DNA of 64,000 bases from Devosia sp. Root413D1 (GTDB lineage Bacteria; Pseudomonadota; Alphaproteobacteria; Rhizobiales; Devosiaceae): the NCBI RefSeq assembly GCF_001425235.1, contig NZ_LMEA01000012.1:348391-412390 (forward strand), written 5' to 3'. The position numbers were made by a program, and so were the translations under genes. The notes beneath the pieces were generated by a model. It was not told the origin of the DNA. It made no database searches and was given only the letters and a program-made list of their open reading frames with translations. Within the stretch, counting starts at the first letter, position 1. Each line of letters begins with the position of its first letter. Below, one piece after another: positions 45,175-53,616 of this stretch.

Positions 45175-46481
45175 GGCGTGATACTCGGACTGACGTAACC
45201 GAACAGCTTGGGCAGCCACAGCACCGTGTCGGGCACGAAGGTGAAAACGAACAGCGCAATGATCAGGCCGACGAGGAACGGCGCCACATCCGCGACCAGC
45301 GCCCGCATCGGCGTATTGGCGATACGCGTCATGATGAACAGCAGCAGCCCATAGGGTGGTGTGATCAGCCCGAGCATGATGTTGACCACCACGACGACGC
45401 CGAAATGCACCATGTCGATGCCGAGCGCCTGCGCCGTGGGGATCAACACCGGGACGATAACGAGGAGGATCGTGGTCCCCTCGAGCACGCAGCCGATCAA
45501 CAGCAGCAGGATGTTGACGGCGATGAGGAACATCACCGGGTCAAGATCCCAGGCCAGCAGCGTGGCGCTGATGGTGCGCGGGATGTTCTCGATCGTGACC
45601 ACGTAATTGAAGACCAGTGCGCCGGCGATCAGCATGCCGATCGAGGCGGTGGTCTTGGCGCTGGTCAGTACCGAGCTGTAGAGGTCCGGCAGTTTGACCG
45701 CCCTATAGATGAACACCGAGACGATCAGGGCATAGAAGGCGGCGACGGCAGCCGCCTCGGTCGGCGTGGTGACGCCGCCATAAATTCCAAACATCAGCAC
45801 TGCCGGCATCAGCAGCACCGGCAGCGCCTGCCAGGTCATGCCCGGCAACTGCCGCAGCGGCACCGGCTCCTCGACCGGGAAATTCCTGATACGGGCAGTG
45901 ATGGCGACCTGCAGCATCATGACACCGGCCATCAGCAGCCCGGGCACCACGCCGCCGAGGAACAGGTAGCCGATCGAGGTGTCGGCAACGAGCGCATAGA
46001 GCACCATGGGAATGGAGGGCGGGATGATCGGCCCGATGACGGCGGTGACGGCGGTGAGCGCCGCGGCGTAGCTCGGCGTGTACTTGCCATCCTTGGTCAT
46101 CATGTACTGCATCATCTTGCCGGAACCGGCAGCGTCGGCGATGGCCGAACCGGACATGCCGGCGAAGACAATGGACTGCAGGATGTTCACCTGCGCCAGC
46201 CCGCCGCGGAAGCGCCCGACGACAGCATTGCACCAGTTGAGCAGACGCGTGGACAGACTGCCAGAATTCATGATCTCGGCCGCGAGGATGAAGAGCGGCA
46301 CCGCCAGCATGATGTAGTTGGTGTACATGCCGTTGAGCAGCTGCTCGGCGGCGATGCCCATGTCCTGGCCGCGCATCAGCAGGTAGAGGATCGAGCCGGT
46401 GATCATCGACACGCCCATGGGCAATCCCATGAAGGCCAGCACGGTGATGAGGCCGAGCGAAAGGGCGAAGGCGAGCGACAT
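45171..46481 (-). CDS. TRAP transporter large permease (DctM-like)
   Basis: A 436-residue integral membrane protein with about 12 hydrophobic segments, forming the ion-coupled transport subunit of a TRAP importer. Family stretches are GMSGSAIADAAGSGKMM near residues 108-124 and GPIIPPSIPMVLYA near 148. It is four bases after the small permease. The operon context suggests quinate, shikimate, dehydroshikimate or protocatechuate as substrate. Confidence 0.94.
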   Translation of the reverse strand: MSLAFALSLGLITVLAFMGLPMGVSMITGSILYLLMRGQDMGIAAEQLLNGMYTNYIMLAVPLFILAAEIMNSGSLSTRLLNWCNAVVGRFRGGLAQVNILQSIVFAGMSGSAIADAAGSGKMMQYMMTKDGKYTPSYAAALTAVTAVIGPIIPPSIPMVLYALVADTSIGYLFLGGVVPGLLMAGVMMLQVAITARIRNFPVEEPVPLRQLPGMTWQALPVLLMPAVLMFGIYGGVTTPTEAAAVAAFYALIVSVFIYRAVKLPDLYSSVLTSAKTTASIGMLIAGALVFNYVVTIENIPRTISATLLAWDLDPVMFLIAVNILLLLIGCVLEGTTILLVIVPVLIPTAQALGIDMVHFGVVVVVNIMLGLITPPYGLLLFIMTRIANTPMRALVADVAPFLVGLIIALFVFTFVPDTVLWLPKLFGYVSPSITP

Positions 46482-46485
46482 CGGC

Positions 46486-47001
46486 TCAGATCCCGGACTT
46501 GATTTTGGTGACGTCGATCGCGTCGTCCGGCCGGCCCCAAATCGCCTGGTAGCCCAGCCAGAGCTGGCGCACGATCATGGCGATCGCGAACAGGCCGTAG
46601 ATCGAATAGAGCCAGTCGAAACGGATCTTGAGGTAGGCGGTTTTTTCCACCTTCATGAAGCCGATGTAGTCGAGCACCGCCGGCAGCGAGATGGCAAAGA
46701 AGAACACCACCGTCACCGCGCAGATCACCACCATGGCACGACGGGTGCGCTCGCTGACCGTCGAATAGAGCAGATCGAAGCGGATCTCCTCATGGTCCCG
46801 CACCACGAAAGCGGTGCCGAACAGCACCAGCCACACCCACATGATGACGCTGATCTCGTGGGTCCAGCCGATGGGGAAATTCAGCAGGTATCGGAAGATA
46901 ATCTGCACGATGAAGACGACGAACATCGTCGCCAGCATTGCTGCGAGCAGGTTCTCCGCGCGGGCATGCAGCCAGGCGCCGATCCGCGTGAGTGAGGCCA
47001 T
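46486..47001 (-). CDS. TRAP transporter small permease (DctQ-like)
   Basis: A 171-residue protein with four hydrophobic segments (about 19-37, 52-68, 91-110, 128-150), the standard layout for the small TRAP subunit. IGWTHEISVIMWVWLVLFG is family-typical. ATG 47001 was chosen because a frame reaching further upstream is unrelated to the family and overlaps the binding-protein gene. Confidence 0.92.
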   Translation of the reverse strand: MASLTRIGAWLHARAENLLAAMLATMFVVFIVQIIFRYLLNFPIGWTHEISVIMWVWLVLFGTAFVVRDHEEIRFDLLYSTVSERTRRAMVVICAVTVVFFFAISLPAVLDYIGFMKVEKTAYLKIRFDWLYSIYGLFAIAMIVRQLWLGYQAIWGRPDDAIDVTKIKSGI

Positions 47002-47057
47002 CTGCCGCTCCGGACAAAAGGATGGGCAGCGCCACGAGGCGCCGCCCATGTAAAGCA

Positions 47058-48047
47058 CTAGAGCGCGTTGATCTTGTCGAGCGCGCCTTCGGGCCAGCTC
47101 TTGGCGAGCTCGGACTCGAGGTAGAGCTTCTGCGCATTGGCGCGGAAGGCGTCGACGTCGGGCGTGTGGATCTTGAGGTCGTCGGTCTCGAACTTCTTCA
47201 AGAGCTCTGCCTCGCGCTCGACGTGCTTGGCCTGGCTGAAATCGATCGCCGCCGTGGCTGCCGCCTGCAGGGCATCCTGGTCGGCCGGCGCCAGCTTGTC
47301 CCAGGCCGCCTTCGAAATGACCAGCAGGTCGTAGCCGACGAGGTGGGAGGTGAGGACGATCTGCTTCATCACCTCGTAGAACTTCATGTTCTCGACATTG
47401 GGCAGCGGATTGTCCTGCCCGTCGATCGCCCCGGTCTGCAGGCCCGTATAGACCTCGGCATAGGCCATCGGCGTCGGATTGGCGCCCAGCGCCGCGCCGA
47501 GGAACTGCCAGGCATCGCCACCCGGCATGCGCAGCTTCACGCCGGCCATGTCGGCGGGGGTCTGGATTTCCTTGTCGATGCGCAGGCCTACCTGGCGAAT
47601 GCCGAAATAGGTCGGTCCGAGGATGCGAATACCGAGCTGGTCTTCGGCCATCTTCTTGAACTCGGCACCCAGCTCGCTGTCGAAGAACTTGCGCAGGTGC
47701 TCGGCGTCGCGGAACAGGTAGCCCGAGGTCAGCAGCGACCAGGCCGGGATCTGGTTGGAGACGTCCTGCGGCGCGATATTGCCCATTTCTAGGTTGCCGC
47801 GCTGCAGCGCTACCAGCTCGGTGCCCTGCTTGAACAGGTTGCCGCCGTAATAGGGCTCGAGCGTCGCGAACCCAGCCACTCCCTCGCCGAACTGCTTCAT
47901 CATCTCGGCGCGGATATCCTGCTCCGAGAACACTGCCGAGAAACGCAGCACCGGCTTGTCCTGTGCCAGCACCGGTGTCATCGCGGTGACTGCCAGAAGC
48001 GCTACGGCGCCGAACAGGGTTGCTCGCCGTTGAATACGGAAAGTCAT
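47058..48047 (-). CDS. TRAP transporter substrate-binding protein (DctP-like)
   Basis: Periplasmic binding protein of the importer, 329 residues. The GGAGG ribosome site is six bases before ATG 48047, which is preferred over the ATG at 48053 that abuts it. Signal peptide cleaves near TPVLAQ-D. The family Arg that salt-bridges a carboxylate ligand probably lies in GVKLRMPGG near residue 171. First gene of a twelve-gene run to pcaB. Confidence 0.93.
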   Translation of the reverse strand: MTFRIQRRATLFGAVALLAVTAMTPVLAQDKPVLRFSAVFSEQDIRAEMMKQFGEGVAGFATLEPYYGGNLFKQGTELVALQRGNLEMGNIAPQDVSNQIPAWSLLTSGYLFRDAEHLRKFFDSELGAEFKKMAEDQLGIRILGPTYFGIRQVGLRIDKEIQTPADMAGVKLRMPGGDAWQFLGAALGANPTPMAYAEVYTGLQTGAIDGQDNPLPNVENMKFYEVMKQIVLTSHLVGYDLLVISKAAWDKLAPADQDALQAAATAAIDFSQAKHVEREAELLKKFETDDLKIHTPDVDAFRANAQKLYLESELAKSWPEGALDKINAL

Positions 48048-48171
48048 GTCCATCCTCCACTTGGGAACCTATCGGCCCCGCTACCCGCGTCGCGGGCAAT
48101 CCCTCGATCAACCCGCCTGAACGGGTACTCCCTCGCCTTCAGGATCTTGTTGTCCATCCAGCTTCAGTCAC

Positions 48172-48199
48172 TTTGTACGAAATGGTTCGTACATGTCAA
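48172..48199 (-). promoter_or_regulatory. Promoter and operator of the TRAP-pca operon
   Basis: On the minus strand TTGACA (48194-48199) and TACAAA (48172-48177) are spaced by 16 bp. The inverted repeat TGTACGAA-N4-TTCGTACA (48174-48193) has perfect 8-bp arms and fills the spacer and part of the -10. Any protein bound there would exclude RNA polymerase. Two related copies lie at 50079-50098 and 50864-50883. Confidence 0.8.
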
Positions 48200-48277
48200 T
48201 CGACGGCATTGCCTGTCGGCCGCTCGCCATCCGACTGGACACTGAACCTACGTCTTGTCATTCGTCAATATCCATTT

Positions 48278-48305
48278 TATCGGATGATCGTGGTATTATC
48301 CGATA
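48278..48305 (+). promoter_or_regulatory. Inverted repeat upstream of the GntR gene
   Basis: TATCGGAT (48278-48285) and ATCCGATA (48298-48305) are perfect inverted arms separated by 12 bases, ending 13 bases before the gntR start. TTGTCA (48255-48260) lies upstream at a plausible -35 spacing, so the first arm would overlap the -10. Probably the autoregulatory site of the GntR protein. Confidence 0.55.
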
Positions 48306-48318
48306 TCAAGAGGTGGGC

Positions 48319-48990
48319 ATGGACGACGCGGTTGCGGTGGACAGCATTGGCGAGATGACCTTCCGGACCATCCGGAGCGACATCATCCATGGGGTGCTTC
48401 GCCCGGGCGACAAGCTGACGCTCGACCGGCTAAGGCAGCACTACGAAGTCAGCGTCGGCACGCTGCGCGAAGTGCTGACGCGGCTCGCCAGCGAAGCTTT
48501 CGTCGTTGCCGAGGGCCAGAAGGGCTTTGCCGTCGCGCCGGCCTCGGAAGCCGACCTGCGTGAACTGGGTGCCCTGCGCCTGCTGCTGGAGCACCACGCC
48601 CTGGCACTCTCGCTCGCCACTGGCGATCTCGAATGGGAGGGCCGTGTCGTTGCGGCGCACCATAAGCTGGCAGCCATTGAAAAGCGGCTGCTCGCCGGCG
48701 AGAGCAGCCGCACCCCCGACTGGATCCGCTACGATCGCAGCTTCCACGAGTCGCTGATCTCAGCCTGCGGCTCACGCTCACTGATGGCGATGCACACCTC
48801 GGTGTTCGATCGCTTCGTGCGCTACCACATGCTGGCCGGCAGCTTCCGCGGCAAGCCGGTCGCCGACGATCATCTCGCTTTGCTCGAAGCCGCCCTCGCC
48901 CGCGACGGCAAGACCGCGCAGAGGCTGCTCGACGCGCACGTGAACAAAGGCATCGAGCATGTGGTCAGGAGCGGCGCGATCGGCCGGTAG
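48319..48990 (+). CDS. GntR-family (FCD/FadR-type) transcriptional regulator
   Basis: A 223-residue regulator from ATG 48319, which follows AGAGGTGGGC. The N-terminal winged helix is visible as LTLDRLRQHYEVSVGTLREVLTRL near residues 36-59. The C-terminal FCD domain carries metal-site-like residues, including RYDRSFHESLISACGS near 134. It is divergent from the TRAP-pca operon, whose control region it shares, but its own repeat differs from the operator there. Effector unknown. Confidence 0.9.
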   Translation: MDDAVAVDSIGEMTFRTIRSDIIHGVLRPGDKLTLDRLRQHYEVSVGTLREVLTRLASEAFVVAEGQKGFAVAPASEADLRELGALRLLLEHHALALSLATGDLEWEGRVVAAHHKLAAIEKRLLAGESSRTPDWIRYDRSFHESLISACGSRSLMAMHTSVFDRFVRYHMLAGSFRGKPVADDHLALLEAALARDGKTAQRLLDAHVNKGIEHVVRSGAIGR

Positions 48991-49052
48991 TGCCTCGCGG
49001 GCCGACCAAGGCCAGCCAGGAAGGCTTCAACGACCGTGCCCGAAGCAGAAAT

Positions 49053-49973
49053 TCAAGCCTCCGCCCGGAAATGCGCCATCATCGCAGCTCGATCAGGCGC
49101 AATCCCGGTGAACAGCTCGAAGGCCTTCACCGCCTGGTAGACCGCCATGCCGGTACCGCCCAGGGTGCGGCAGCCCAGCCGGCGCGCCGCCTGCAGCAGC
49201 GCCGTATCGGCCGGGAAGTAGATGATCTCGGCGACCCAGTGCGAGGCGCGCAGCAGTTCGCCTGGAAACGCCAGCCCCGGGTACTTGGCCATTCCCACCG
49301 GCGTGGTGTTGACCACTCCGCTAGCGCCCGCAAGCGCCAGCGCCGGATCGTCCGTTGCGTCGACCTCAGCGCCGAAGCGTTCGCCCAGCCGTTCGGCGAG
49401 GCCCCTGGCGCGACCGAGCTCGGTTTCGCAGAGCGTCAGCTTGCGCCCGCCCAGCGACAACAGTGCGTGCCCCACGGCCGCGCCGGCGCCCCCTGCCCCG
49501 AACTGCACGATAGCCTCCATCGGTGCGCCGGCGAGGCCCTCGCGAAAGCTCTCGGCAAAGCCCCAGCTGTCGGTGTTGTGGCCGGTGCGGCGGCCGGCCA
49601 TGAGTACCACGGTGTTCACCGCCCCGATCGCCGCGGCTTCCGGCGCCAGGTCGTCCAGCAACGGCAGCACGGCCTGCTTGAACGGGTGGGTGACGTTGAG
49701 GCCGGCAAAGCCAAGCGCCTCGGCCAGCTCGATCATCGCTCCGAGATCGTGATCGGCCAGCCCGAGCGTATCGAAATCGATCAGCACGTAGGTGTAGCCG
49801 ACGCCGAGGCGACGGCCCTCGAGCTCGTGCATGCGAGGAGTCTTGGAGGCCTGGATACCGCGTCCCAGCAGCCCGACGACGAATTGGCGACCACCCGCCG
49901 ATTGTGCCTTGCGGCGCGTCGCGACCAGGTCGCCCAGCTGCCTCCGGGCCTCGTCGACAACGGCTGAAATCAC
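49053..49973 (-). CDS. aroE: Quinate/shikimate dehydrogenase (AroE family)
   Basis: NAD(P)-dependent dehydrogenase linking shikimate to dehydroshikimate, and possibly quinate to dehydroquinate. GTG 49973 is preferred since GGAG lies six bases upstream; GTG 49985 is an alternative. The substrate motif reads ASKTPRMHE instead of the SxSP of biosynthetic AroE; a Thr there is reported for catabolic quinate-using members. Lys in NVTHPFKQ and the NAD(P) loop FGAGGAGAAVGHAL are present. Surrounded by catabolic genes, so degradation is the likely role. Confidence 0.9.
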   Translation of the reverse strand: MISAVVDEARRQLGDLVATRRKAQSAGGRQFVVGLLGRGIQASKTPRMHELEGRRLGVGYTYVLIDFDTLGLADHDLGAMIELAEALGFAGLNVTHPFKQAVLPLLDDLAPEAAAIGAVNTVVLMAGRRTGHNTDSWGFAESFREGLAGAPMEAIVQFGAGGAGAAVGHALLSLGGRKLTLCETELGRARGLAERLGERFGAEVDATDDPALALAGASGVVNTTPVGMAKYPGLAFPGELLRASHWVAEIIYFPADTALLQAARRLGCRTLGGTGMAVYQAVKAFELFTGIAPDRAAMMAHFRAEA

Positions 49974-50026
49974 GTTCGTCTCCACCAGCCGCCCGGGCCC
50001 CGCCGCCCGGAGCGGACGTCACACCC

Positions 50027-50098
50027 TTGTCATTCGGCCCGCCCCACCGATAATGGTCTGGCTACGTACGCGCAGTGATGTACGAACTGGTTAGTTTA
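50027..50098 (+). promoter_or_regulatory. tetR promoter with second operator copy
   Basis: TTGTCA (50027-50032) and TAATGG (50051-50056) are spaced by 18 bp, facing the tetR gene. The site TGTACGAACTGGTTAGTTTA (50079-50098) has one perfect half (TGTACGAA) and one degraded half. It lies just downstream of the expected transcription start and between tetR and the divergent aroE gene, so it could affect both. Confidence 0.6.
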
Positions 50099-50137
50099 GT
50101 CAATCTCTCCGTCGGGAGGGACGGAGGAACGGCTTAC

Positions 50138-50815
50138 ATGGCGCCCAAGGCCGCAAAACCCGAGGCTCAGAGCGGGGTCCGCACCCAGGACCCCGAGGGC
50201 ACGCGGCACAACATCATCGAAGTCGCCTCGGAGGAGTTCGCCCTCAACGGCCTGTCCGGCGCCCGAATCGACGAGATCGCGGCACGCACCCGGTCGTCCA
50301 AGCGGATGATCTATTATTACTTCGGCGACAAGGAAGGCCTCTACCTGGCGGTGCTGGAGAACGCCTATCGCAAGGTTCGCGAGGGCGAGGCCAAGCTCGA
50401 CATCGGCGGGCTGTCGCCGCTAGATGCGCTGCGCCGGCTGGTGGAATTCACCTTCGAGCATCACCACAAGCATGAGGATTTCATCCGCATGGTGATGATC
50501 GAGAACATCCACCATGCCGAGTACCTGGAGAAATCCAAAGTCATCCGGCAGCTCAACGTCACCGCCATCGGGACCATCGAGACGATCTATGAGCGCGGTG
50601 TGGCCGAGGGGTTGTTTCGCGCCGGGCTCGACCCGATCGAATTGCATTGGCAGATCAGTGCGCTGTGCTTCTTCAACGTTTCCAATCGAGCGACGTTCTC
50701 CAAGCTCTTCGGCCGTGACCTGAGCACTTCCAAAGCCCAGGCCGTATTGAAGCGCAACTCGGTGGACATGGTGCTTCGATACATCGTCCGCCCGGAGAAA
50801 CTGCCGACCGAATAG
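50138..50815 (+). CDS. TetR-family regulator of quinate/shikimate genes (inferred)
   Basis: A 225-residue regulator. ATG 50138 follows GGAGG by ten bases. The N-terminal helix-turn-helix spans about residues 24-70 with ARIDEIAARTRSSKRMIYYY. The C-terminal part (about 85-215) is a ligand-binding domain without known effector. It lies between aroE and quiC, and operator-like repeats occur upstream of itself, quiC and the TRAP-pca operon. I infer that it represses all three and is released by a pathway intermediate. Confidence 0.88.
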   Translation: MAPKAAKPEAQSGVRTQDPEGTRHNIIEVASEEFALNGLSGARIDEIAARTRSSKRMIYYYFGDKEGLYLAVLENAYRKVREGEAKLDIGGLSPLDALRRLVEFTFEHHHKHEDFIRMVMIENIHHAEYLEKSKVIRQLNVTAIGTIETIYERGVAEGLFRAGLDPIELHWQISALCFFNVSNRATFSKLFGRDLSTSKAQAVLKRNSVDMVLRYIVRPEKLPTE

Positions 50816-50831
50816 CCATGCGGGCGGTAAC

Positions 50832-50883
50832 TTGACCGCAACCCGATCAGTCTCTACCGATTATGTACGAACTAGTTCGTTTA
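50832..50883 (+). promoter_or_regulatory. quiC promoter with third operator copy
   Basis: TTGACC (50832-50837) with TACCGA 17 bp downstream is a plausible promoter. Next comes TGTACGAA-CTAG-TTCGTTTA (50864-50883), with six of eight arm positions paired, immediately before the quiC ribosome site. A repressor there would block the start region. Confidence 0.7.
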
Positions 50884-50895
50884 TTGGAGGAGACG

Positions 50896-52782
50896 ATGCG
50901 GACCTCGATTGCCACGGTCTCGATCAGTGGCGAGCTCCCCGACAAGCTTGCTGCCATCGCGGCTGCCGGCTTTGACGGGGTCGAGATCTTCGAGAACGAC
51001 TTCCTCGCCTTCGACGGCAGCCCGGCAGACGTCGGCCGGATGGTGCGCGACCACGGCCTCGAGATCTGCCTGTTCCAGCCGTTCCGCGACTTCGAGGGTA
51101 TGCCGCCATCGCACCGGCAACGCACCTTCGATCGCGCCGAGCGCAAGTTCGACGTCATGCAGGAGCTCGGAACGGACCTGCTGCTTGTCTGCTCCAATGT
51201 CTCGACCTTGGCGCTGGGCGGCATCGACCGGGCGGCCGACGACTTTCGTGAGCTGGGGGAACGTGCCGGCAGGCGCGGGCTGCGCGTCGGTTATGAGGCG
51301 CTGGCCTGGGGCAAGCACATCAACGACCACCGCGATGCCTGGGAAATCGTGCGGCGAGCCAACCATCCCAATATCGGCCTCGTGCTCGACAGCTTCCACA
51401 GCCTGTCCCGCCGCATCGAGATCAACTCGATCCGCTCGATCCCCAGGGAGAAGCTGTTCATCGTTCAACTGGCCGATGCGCCGCAGATCGACATGGACCT
51501 GCTGTACTGGAGCCGCCACTTCCGCAACATGCCCGGCGAAGGGGATCTGCCGGTGGCCGAGTTCACCGCGGCCGTGGTCGATACCGGCTATAACGGCTAC
51601 TTCTCGCTGGAGATCTTCAACGATCAGTTTCGTGGGGGTTCGCCGCGATCGATCGCTGCAGACGGTCACCGCTCCCTCATTTACCTCGGCGATCGAGTGC
51701 GCCGCTCGACCGGGTCGGAGACGTTGCAGCTCGAGCCGATACCCGACCGCATCGAGGTCAAGGGCGTCGCTTTCGTCGAATTCTCAGCCGATGCGGCCGA
51801 TGCCCTCAACCTCGGCGCACTGCTGACCACGCTGGGCTTCACGAGGATCGCCGAGCACCGCTCCAAGCAGGTGACCCTCTACCAGCAGGGCGAGATCCGG
51901 ATCATCATAAATACCGAGGGTTCCGGCTATGCGCACACCGCCTTCAAGTTGCACGGAACGTCGGCCTATGCACTGGCCCTCATCGTCGACGACGCCAGCG
52001 CGGCCATGGCCCGGGCGCTTGCCCTGGGCGCCGAGCAATTCCAGCAAGCCGTAGCGCCAGATGAACTCGAGATCCCGGCCATCCGCGGGATCGGCGAAAG
52101 CCTGCTCTATCTCGTCGATGGCACCAGCAAGCTGGGCCGGTTTCAGCAGATCGATTTCGAACCAGCCGGTCTCGATTTCGAGGAACTGCCGCGACCAGCC
52201 GGCCTCAACAGCATCGACCACCTGGCGCAAACCGTTCCCTATGACCAGATGCCGACCTGGCTGCTGTTCTACAGCTCGATCTTCCTGGCCGACAAAACCC
52301 CGATGGTGGATATCGTCGACCCTTCGGGGGTCGTCCGCAGCCAGGTGATCGAGAATAGCTCGGGGGCGCTCCGCATCACCATGAACGGCGCCGAAAACAG
52401 TGCGACCCTCGCTGGCCACTTCCTCGCCGACAAGCTCGGCTCAGCCATCCAGCACATCGCCTTCGCAACGAGCGACATCTTCGCCAGCGCCGCCGCTCTC
52501 GACAGCAACGGCTTCCGCTCGCTGCAGATCTCGCCGAACTACTACGACGACGTGGAAGCCCGCTTCGGCCTCGAACCTGAGTTCACCGACCGGCTGCGCA
52601 AGCACAACATCCTCTACGACCGCGATGAGTGGGGCGAGTACCTGCAGCTCTACAGCACCACCTTCGGCCAGGGCTTTTTCTTCGAAGTGGTGGAGCGCCG
52701 TGGCTACCGCGGCTACGGCGCCGCCAACGCCATCTTCCGGATCGCCGCGCTGAAGAAGGCTATCCGCCGGCTTGCCAGCTAG
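50896..52782 (+). CDS. quiC: 3-dehydroshikimate dehydratase with C-terminal HPPD-like domain
   Basis: Converts 3-dehydroshikimate to protocatechuate, the link from quinate/shikimate to the pca pathway. 628 residues; ATG 50896 follows GGAGGAGACG. Residues 1-280 form a sugar-isomerase-like TIM barrel with the metal quartet Glu134, Asp165, Gln191 and Glu239. Residues 290-628 form a 4-hydroxyphenylpyruvate-dioxygenase-like domain with an intact ferrous site, His442, His520 and Glu597. This two-domain layout is that of QuiC1 from Pseudomonas. The role of the second domain is not settled. Confidence 0.94.
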   Translation: MRTSIATVSISGELPDKLAAIAAAGFDGVEIFENDFLAFDGSPADVGRMVRDHGLEICLFQPFRDFEGMPPSHRQRTFDRAERKFDVMQELGTDLLLVCSNVSTLALGGIDRAADDFRELGERAGRRGLRVGYEALAWGKHINDHRDAWEIVRRANHPNIGLVLDSFHSLSRRIEINSIRSIPREKLFIVQLADAPQIDMDLLYWSRHFRNMPGEGDLPVAEFTAAVVDTGYNGYFSLEIFNDQFRGGSPRSIAADGHRSLIYLGDRVRRSTGSETLQLEPIPDRIEVKGVAFVEFSADAADALNLGALLTTLGFTRIAEHRSKQVTLYQQGEIRIIINTEGSGYAHTAFKLHGTSAYALALIVDDASAAMARALALGAEQFQQAVAPDELEIPAIRGIGESLLYLVDGTSKLGRFQQIDFEPAGLDFEELPRPAGLNSIDHLAQTVPYDQMPTWLLFYSSIFLADKTPMVDIVDPSGVVRSQVIENSSGALRITMNGAENSATLAGHFLADKLGSAIQHIAFATSDIFASAAALDSNGFRSLQISPNYYDDVEARFGLEPEFTDRLRKHNILYDRDEWGEYLQLYSTTFGQGFFFEVVERRGYRGYGAANAIFRIAALKKAIRRLAS

Positions 52783-52919
52783 GGGGTCATCGCGCCGTTT
52801 CGCGCTGAATGTACTTTCGAGTGCCAGACTGGCGCGGCCGGCAAACCTCCCACGCGCCGGCGGGGAGACCCGACCGCTATGGCCCGCGCCCCCTCCCGTG
52901 ACCGGCGACATTGTGGCGC

Positions 52920-52953
52920 TTGCGCGTCAGCATAATTCTGATAATCACACTCA
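52920..52953 (+). promoter_or_regulatory. hemP promoter with IRO-box-like site
   Basis: TTGCGC (52920-52925) and TAATCA (52942-52947) are spaced by 16 bp. TGA-N9-TCA (52939-52953) covers the -10. TGA-N9-TCA is the core reported for the IRO box bound by the iron regulator RirA in rhizobia. The assignment rests on core match and on the iron-related genes downstream. Confidence 0.5.
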
Positions 52954-53014
52954 TGTTTTAAACGGACGGCAGGCGGTCGGGGTGACCAGGGTGCGACTTG
53001 AGGATTTAGAGGAC

Positions 53015-53182
53015 ATGACGGCGCTGCCGGAGGCGGCGGCCAAGACCGATGCGCCGGTCGGCGTGCCGAGCTTCACCACCGAGGAATTGTTCGGTGGCGC
53101 CACCGAGATCGGCATCGCGCACCAGGGCCTCACCTACCGGCTGCGGATCACGCGGCAGGGCAAACTCGTCCTCAACAAATAG
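53015..53182 (+). CDS. hemP: Hemin uptake protein HemP
   Basis: A 55-residue protein with the HemP core: FTTEELFGGATEIGIAHQG and YRLRITRQGKLVLNK at the C-terminus. ATG 53015 follows GAGG. HemP proteins are small, iron-regulated members of heme-uptake operons, and some are reported as activators of receptor expression. It is first in the run hemP, signal-peptide protein, exbB, exbD, tonB. Confidence 0.9.
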   Translation: MTALPEAAAKTDAPVGVPSFTTEELFGGATEIGIAHQGLTYRLRITRQGKLVLNK

Positions 53183-53190
53183 GAGCGCCC

Positions 53191-53616
53191 ATGCGCCTCA
53201 CCCATGCATTGCTGCTGGCGACGCTGTGCGCCACGCCGACCCTGGCCCAGGACGCCCCGGCGGCTCCCGGCCTGGCGCTGGAACTCAACGCGCTGACCCC
53301 GAGCGAAACCGGCTGTCGCGTCACCTTCCTCGCCACCAACAGGCTCGGCACCGAGCTCACCCGCTCGGCCTTCGAAATTGCGCTGTTCGGCGCCGGCGGC
53401 GGTATTGAGCGGTTGGTGTCGCTGGATTTCAAGGCGATGCCCGAGGGCAAGACCCGGGTGCTGCAGTTCGATATCGGCGAGCTCGGCTGCGACAAGGTGA
53501 GCCGGGTGCTGATCAATGACGTGGTGGCCTGCGAGGGCACGGGGCTCGATCCGAAGGTCTGCCTTAGTGGCCTCAGCACCGTGTCGCGCCTCGATGGCGT
53601 GGAGTTCGGCATCTGA
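53191..53616 (+). CDS. Periplasmic hypothetical protein in the heme/TonB operon
   Basis: A 141-residue protein with a signal peptide (LLLATLCATPTLAQ, cleavage near residue 19) and four cysteines in the mature part, consistent with two disulfides. ATG follows TAGGAGCGCCC. It shares one base with the exbB start (TGATG). I do not recognise a named family. The position suggests a periplasmic accessory of the Ton system. Confidence 0.8.
   Translation: MRLTHALLLATLCATPTLAQDAPAAPGLALELNALTPSETGCRVTFLATNRLGTELTRSAFEIALFGAGGGIERLVSLDFKAMPEGKTRVLQFDIGELGCDKVSRVLINDVVACEGTGLDPKVCLSGLSTVSRLDGVEFGI

Noticed and set aside
50863-50895. An upstream start for quiC
   Set aside because: Those codons are the operator itself; ATG 50896 has GGAGGAG, and with it the four metal ligands take the positions known for QuiC1.
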